The notes under the pieces were generated by a model. The model saw only the letters and a list, made by a program, of their open reading frames with translations, ran no database searches and was not told the DNA's origin. This document shows positions 61,176 to 64,000 of a DNA stretch of 64,000 bases, in pieces. A program made the translations under genes and the position numbers. The DNA comes from an uncultured Colwellia sp. (GTDB taxonomy: Bacteria; Pseudomonadota; Gammaproteobacteria; Enterobacterales; Alteromonadaceae), in assembly GCA_913058245.1 (NCBI GenBank), contig CAJXQJ010000005.1, positions 144,178 to 208,177 of the forward strand. The letters run 5' to 3'. Position 1 is the first letter of the stretch. The number at the start of each line of letters is the position of its first letter.

Positions 61176-61220
61176 AAAGCTTAAAGGGCCTATGTTCTAA
61201 ACATACCCTTTAAGCTTTTT
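61176..61220 (+). terminator. Long terminator after rplY
   Basis: AAAGCTTAAAGGG pairs with CCCTTTAAGCTTT, and TATGTT pairs with AACATA inside, so the stem runs nearly unbroken for 19 pairs and ends in TTTTT. Confidence 0.92.
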
Positions 61221-61280
61221 AGTTTTAAATGTGCTTGAATTTATCGACCTAAAGTTTGAATAACAAGAGTATCCTATTAG

Positions 61281-61865
61281 ATGACAATTCAATTAGTAGT
61301 CGGCTTAGGAAATCCAGGTTCAGAATACAGTAAGACCCGCCATAATGCCGGTGATTGGTTCGTTCAAGAACTCGCATCACGTTACAACATTTCACTAAAG
61401 CCAGAAAAAAAATATTCAGGCCTCTACGGGAAAGGATTAATTGCCGGGCAATTGGTTCATCTACTTATTCCAACTACGTTTATGAATCGCAGTGGACAAG
61501 CCGTAGCACCATTAGCCAATTTTTTTCGTATCCCTGTTGAAAATATTCTTGTCGCCCACGATGAGCTAGATATGTTGCCTGGCGCTTGTAAGATAAAGCA
61601 AGGTGGCGGGCATGGTGGTCACAATGGCTTGCGTGATATTATTTCACGTATGGCTAATAACAAAGAATTTTATCGGTTACGCATTGGTATTGACCATCCA
61701 GGTCATCGCGATCGTGTTACTGGGCATGTACTTGGTAAAGCACCTGCCAGCGAACAAAACTTAATTGACCAAGCGATAGACGAAGCTGTGCGCTGTTTTG
61801 AAATTTGGCAAAAAGACGATATTAAAAAAGCTCAAAATCGTCTACATTCTTTTAAAGCGCAATAA
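61281..61865 (+). CDS. pth: Peptidyl-tRNA hydrolase
   Basis: A 194-residue enzyme that releases stalled peptides from tRNA. The catalytic residues N11, H21, D94 and N115 all lie at the expected places ([39 protein letters not shown]). ychF follows after 32 bases in the usual pth-ychF order. Confidence 0.96.
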   Translation: MTIQLVVGLGNPGSEYSKTRHNAGDWFVQELASRYNISLKPEKKYSGLYGKGLIAGQLVHLLIPTTFMNRSGQAVAPLANFFRIPVENILVAHDELDMLPGACKIKQGGGHGGHNGLRDIISRMANNKEFYRLRIGIDHPGHRDRVTGHVLGKAPASEQNLIDQAIDEAVRCFEIWQKDDIKKAQNRLHSFKAQ

Positions 61866-61897
61866 CAAGTATTGCGACAACATAATAGGTAATTATC

Positions 61898-62989
61898 ATG
61901 GGATTTAAATGTGGTATTGTTGGCTTGCCCAACGTCGGGAAATCAACACTTTTCAACGCGTTAACTAAAGCGGGTATTGAAGCTGCTAACTTTCCATTTT
62001 GTACAATTGAGCCTAATACTGGTGTGGTACCTGTTCCTGATCCTCGCTTAGATAAGCTAGCAAAAATTGTTAATCCTGAACGTGTACTTGCCACCACTAT
62101 GGAATTTGTTGATATTGCAGGCCTTGTTGCTGGTGCATCAAAAGGTGAAGGCTTAGGTAACAAATTCTTAGCCAATATTCGTGAGACTGACGCCATTGGC
62201 CATGTTGTTCGTTGTTTTGAAAACGACAACATCATCCACGTTGCAAATAAAATTGACCCTGCTGAAGATATCGATGTCATTAATACTGAACTAGCTTTGG
62301 CCGATATGGATACTGCTGAGCGCGCTATTCAACGCCAAGTCAAAAGAGCTAAAGGTGGTGATAAAGATGCTAAATTTGAATTACCAGTATTAGAAAAAAT
62401 ATTAAAGCATGTTGAAGATGGTGAAATGGTACGTTCTTTAGAGTTATCTAAAGAAGAAAAAGCTGCAGTTGCTTACTTAAACTTCTTAACAATTAAGCCA
62501 ACCATGTATATTGCCAATGTTAACGACGATGGTTTTGAAAACAACCCTTACCTTGACGTTGTTCACGCTATTGCAGAAAAAGAAAATGCTGTTGTTGTTG
62601 CTGTTTGTGCCGAAATTGAAGGCGAATTGTCTGAAATGGATGATGAAGACCGCGAAGAATTTATGGCTGAAATGGGCTTAGAAGAACCTGGACTTAATCG
62701 TGTAATTAATTCTGGCTACGGCTTATTGCACTTGCAGACCTACTTTACCGCCGGTGTAAAAGAAGTTCGCGCATGGACTGTTAAGCAAAATGCAACAGCA
62801 CCACAAGCAGCTGGTGTTATCCATACCGACTTTGAAAAAGGCTTTATTCGCGCTGAAGTAGTCGCCTACGATGACTTTATTGAATTTAATGGTGAGTCAG
62901 GCGCTAAAGAAGCAGGAAAGTGGCGCTTAGAAGGTAAAGACTACCGAGTAAAAGATGGTGACGTAGTGCATTTTAGATTTAACGTATAA
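61898..62989 (+). CDS. ychF: Ribosome-binding ATPase YchF
   Basis: A 363-residue Obg-related protein that binds ATP rather than GTP. P-loop GLPNVGKST (9-17), switch region [21 protein letters not shown], the altered specificity motif NVNDD in place of NKxD, a coiled-coil insertion (about 130-200) and a C-terminal TGS domain. It associates with ribosomes and is linked to stress response. Closed by a strong terminator. Confidence 0.96.
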   Translation: MGFKCGIVGLPNVGKSTLFNALTKAGIEAANFPFCTIEPNTGVVPVPDPRLDKLAKIVNPERVLATTMEFVDIAGLVAGASKGEGLGNKFLANIRETDAIGHVVRCFENDNIIHVANKIDPAEDIDVINTELALADMDTAERAIQRQVKRAKGGDKDAKFELPVLEKILKHVEDGEMVRSLELSKEEKAAVAYLNFLTIKPTMYIANVNDDGFENNPYLDVVHAIAEKENAVVVAVCAEIEGELSEMDDEDREEFMAEMGLEEPGLNRVINSGYGLLHLQTYFTAGVKEVRAWTVKQNATAPQAAGVIHTDFEKGFIRAEVVAYDDFIEFNGESGAKEAGKWRLEGKDYRVKDGDVVHFRFNV

Positions 62990-63022
62990 ACGATTAATTT
63001 CATTGTTTATCATTATTATCTC

Positions 63023-63048
63023 AAAAGAGAGCTTCGGCTCTCTTTTTT
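63023..63048 (+). terminator. Terminator of ychF
   Basis: AAAAGAGAGC-TTCG-GCTCTC followed by TTTTTT, with a UUCG tetraloop. Confidence 0.93.
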
Positions 63049-63261
63049 ATTACTATGTATTAACAGTATCAGTATCAAACTCAATCCCTCAAACTATTAA
63101 AACTCTTTCAGGCCTTTCTAGCTCCAACATATAATTTACTGTCACTAACAAGAATTGACTAGCGTAATAGTAAAAGTTGCGAGTTTTACAGCAAAACTGG
63201 CAATGTTGCGGATTAGGATTAGACTGCTAATAACAACAATAGAAAAATATTAGGGATCCAT

Positions 63262-63615
63262 ATGAAAACTTCTTTAACTATTGCTCTTGTAACAGCAGCA
63301 CTACTTTCTTACTCAACACCAAGTTACTCCTATGAGGACAGCATGTCTTTGCGTATCTGTGAGTACGTTTCAATTAATGATAAAAAGCGCTTACGAAAAT
63401 ATTTAAAGTCGAGCAAAGTAAAAATACGGTCGATTTTTGACAGTGTTCAGTGCAATGGTAAGAATTTGCTTGTATTTTCAGCGGCATCGAAAGCCCTTGA
63501 TGTTGGAGAATACATAATAGGTAAACTCCCCGTTAAGGTCGTTAAAGAAAATTTACCTGCAATCAGTGAAAATTCAGCACATTTAACAAAAGTTGCCAAT
63601 AAACGAATTAAGTAA
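63262..63615 (+). CDS. Small exported protein, DUF3718 family
   Basis: A 117-residue protein with a signal peptide (to about residue 23, ending SYS). It resembles DUF3718, short periplasmic proteins of Shewanella, Colwellia and Pseudoalteromonas: two cysteines, C34 in LRICEYVSIND and C65 in SVQCNGKNLLVFS, probably form a disulfide, and the body is basic. AGGG precedes the ATG. Function unknown. Confidence 0.8.
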   Translation: MKTSLTIALVTAALLSYSTPSYSYEDSMSLRICEYVSINDKKRLRKYLKSSKVKIRSIFDSVQCNGKNLLVFSAASKALDVGEYIIGKLPVKVVKENLPAISENSAHLTKVANKRIK

Positions 63616-63764
63616 ACTAGCAGTTCAACTTTTTCAAAGTGCAATTTTGCTAACTGTTAATGGCATAAATTTAGCGATAAAGTCATTTTTTGTGTAGATA
63701 TCGGCCAAATTGCACAGTGAATAGCCAAACAATCAAAAAGTCTTATTTTTTTGATAAAAAACGG

Positions 63765-63793
63765 TTGACGTAGCCCAATGAGATTTGCATAAT
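63765..63793 (+). promoter_or_regulatory. Promoter of the tRNA operon
   Basis: TTGACG (63765-63770), a 17-base spacer, and CATAAT (63788-63793), followed by a GC-rich discriminator (ACGCGCC). Strong and probably under stringent control. Confidence 0.85.
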
Positions 63794-63824
63794 ACGCGCC
63801 ACTTGCTGAGAGGCGAGATGGAAA

Positions 63825-63901
63825 GGCTACATAGCTCAGCTGGTTAGAGCACATCACTCATAATGATGGGGTCCCAGGTTCAAATCCCGGTGTAGCCACC
63901 A
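63825..63901 (+). tRNA. tRNA-Met (CAT), elongator type
   Basis: 77 bases including the encoded CCA. The acceptor GGCTACA pairs with TGTAGCC; the anticodon loop is CTCATAA on a CATCA/TGATG stem; the T arm has GGTTCAAATC. The first acceptor pair is G-C, unlike initiator tRNA. Confidence 0.95.
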
Positions 63902-63926
63902 CTCTTTTTAAAGCAAATATTGAAAT

Positions 63927-64000
<74 letters not shown>

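Noticed and set aside
63657..63857. 66-residue minus-strand frame near the tRNA genes
   Set aside because: It overlaps the tRNA promoter and the tRNA-Met gene.

Overview
The window is a 64 kb stretch of chromosome from a marine gammaproteobacterium of the Alteromonadales, most like Colwelliaceae (Colwellia/Thalassotalea). The clues are the AT-rich sequence, the gene order hemA-prfA-prmC-sirB2-sirB1-kdsA facing lolB-ispE-prs-rplY-pth-ychF, sodium-coupled transporters (NhaC, NSS, a dicarboxylate symporter), DUF3718 and TIGR02922-like small proteins, and a large TonB receptor. No prophage, insertion sequence, CRISPR array or rRNA was seen. The assignment is inferred from protein content only.

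Layout. (1) 76-4074: a two-gene catabolic unit, a kinase/PLP phospho-lyase fusion followed by an ALDH7 (antiquitin-type) dehydrogenase; together they fit 5-hydroxylysine breakdown to 2-aminoadipate. (2) 4140-11700, minus strand: a tripartite ABC exporter (adaptor, ATPase, FtsX/MacB-type permease) followed by an NtrC-type regulator and a histidine kinase with almost no periplasmic part. A good sigma-54 promoter and two 14-bp palindromes exactly 32 bp apart lie upstream of the exporter, so the cluster looks like a self-contained sense-and-export module. (3) 11905-19195: NhaC antiporter, TonB-dependent receptor and a divergent GH63 glucosidase of the YgjK type, a likely small sugar-utilisation locus. 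(4) 19217-21748: LysE exporter, Mpo1-like, DUF1697, then a membrane protein/XRE regulator pair. (5) 21804-31401: orphan TPR hybrid kinase, voltage-gated ion channel with a Cav-like filter, MBL hydrolase, NSS transporter, diguanylate cyclase, RmuC, small TIGR02922-like protein. (6) 31528-38985: S9 peptidase, class I fumarase, PabB, NudL, SdaA. (7) 39007-49947: CysB, two small unknowns, TopA, an arginase-family hydrolase, an Ig-domain lipoprotein with EF-hand-like loops, a DAACS symporter. (8) 50153-63048: the conserved housekeeping block listed above, with an extra DUF819 permease between sirB1 and kdsA. (9) 63262-64000: DUF3718 protein and a tRNA-Met/tRNA-Leu operon behind a strong promoter; the tRNA-Leu is cut by the window end.

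Nearly every convergent gene pair is separated by a clear intrinsic terminator, listed below. Several starts were moved inward from the longest reading frame on the basis of Shine-Dalgarno spacing or family N-termini; the reason is given in each entry. All functional calls come from reading motifs and remembered family features; no database search was run.
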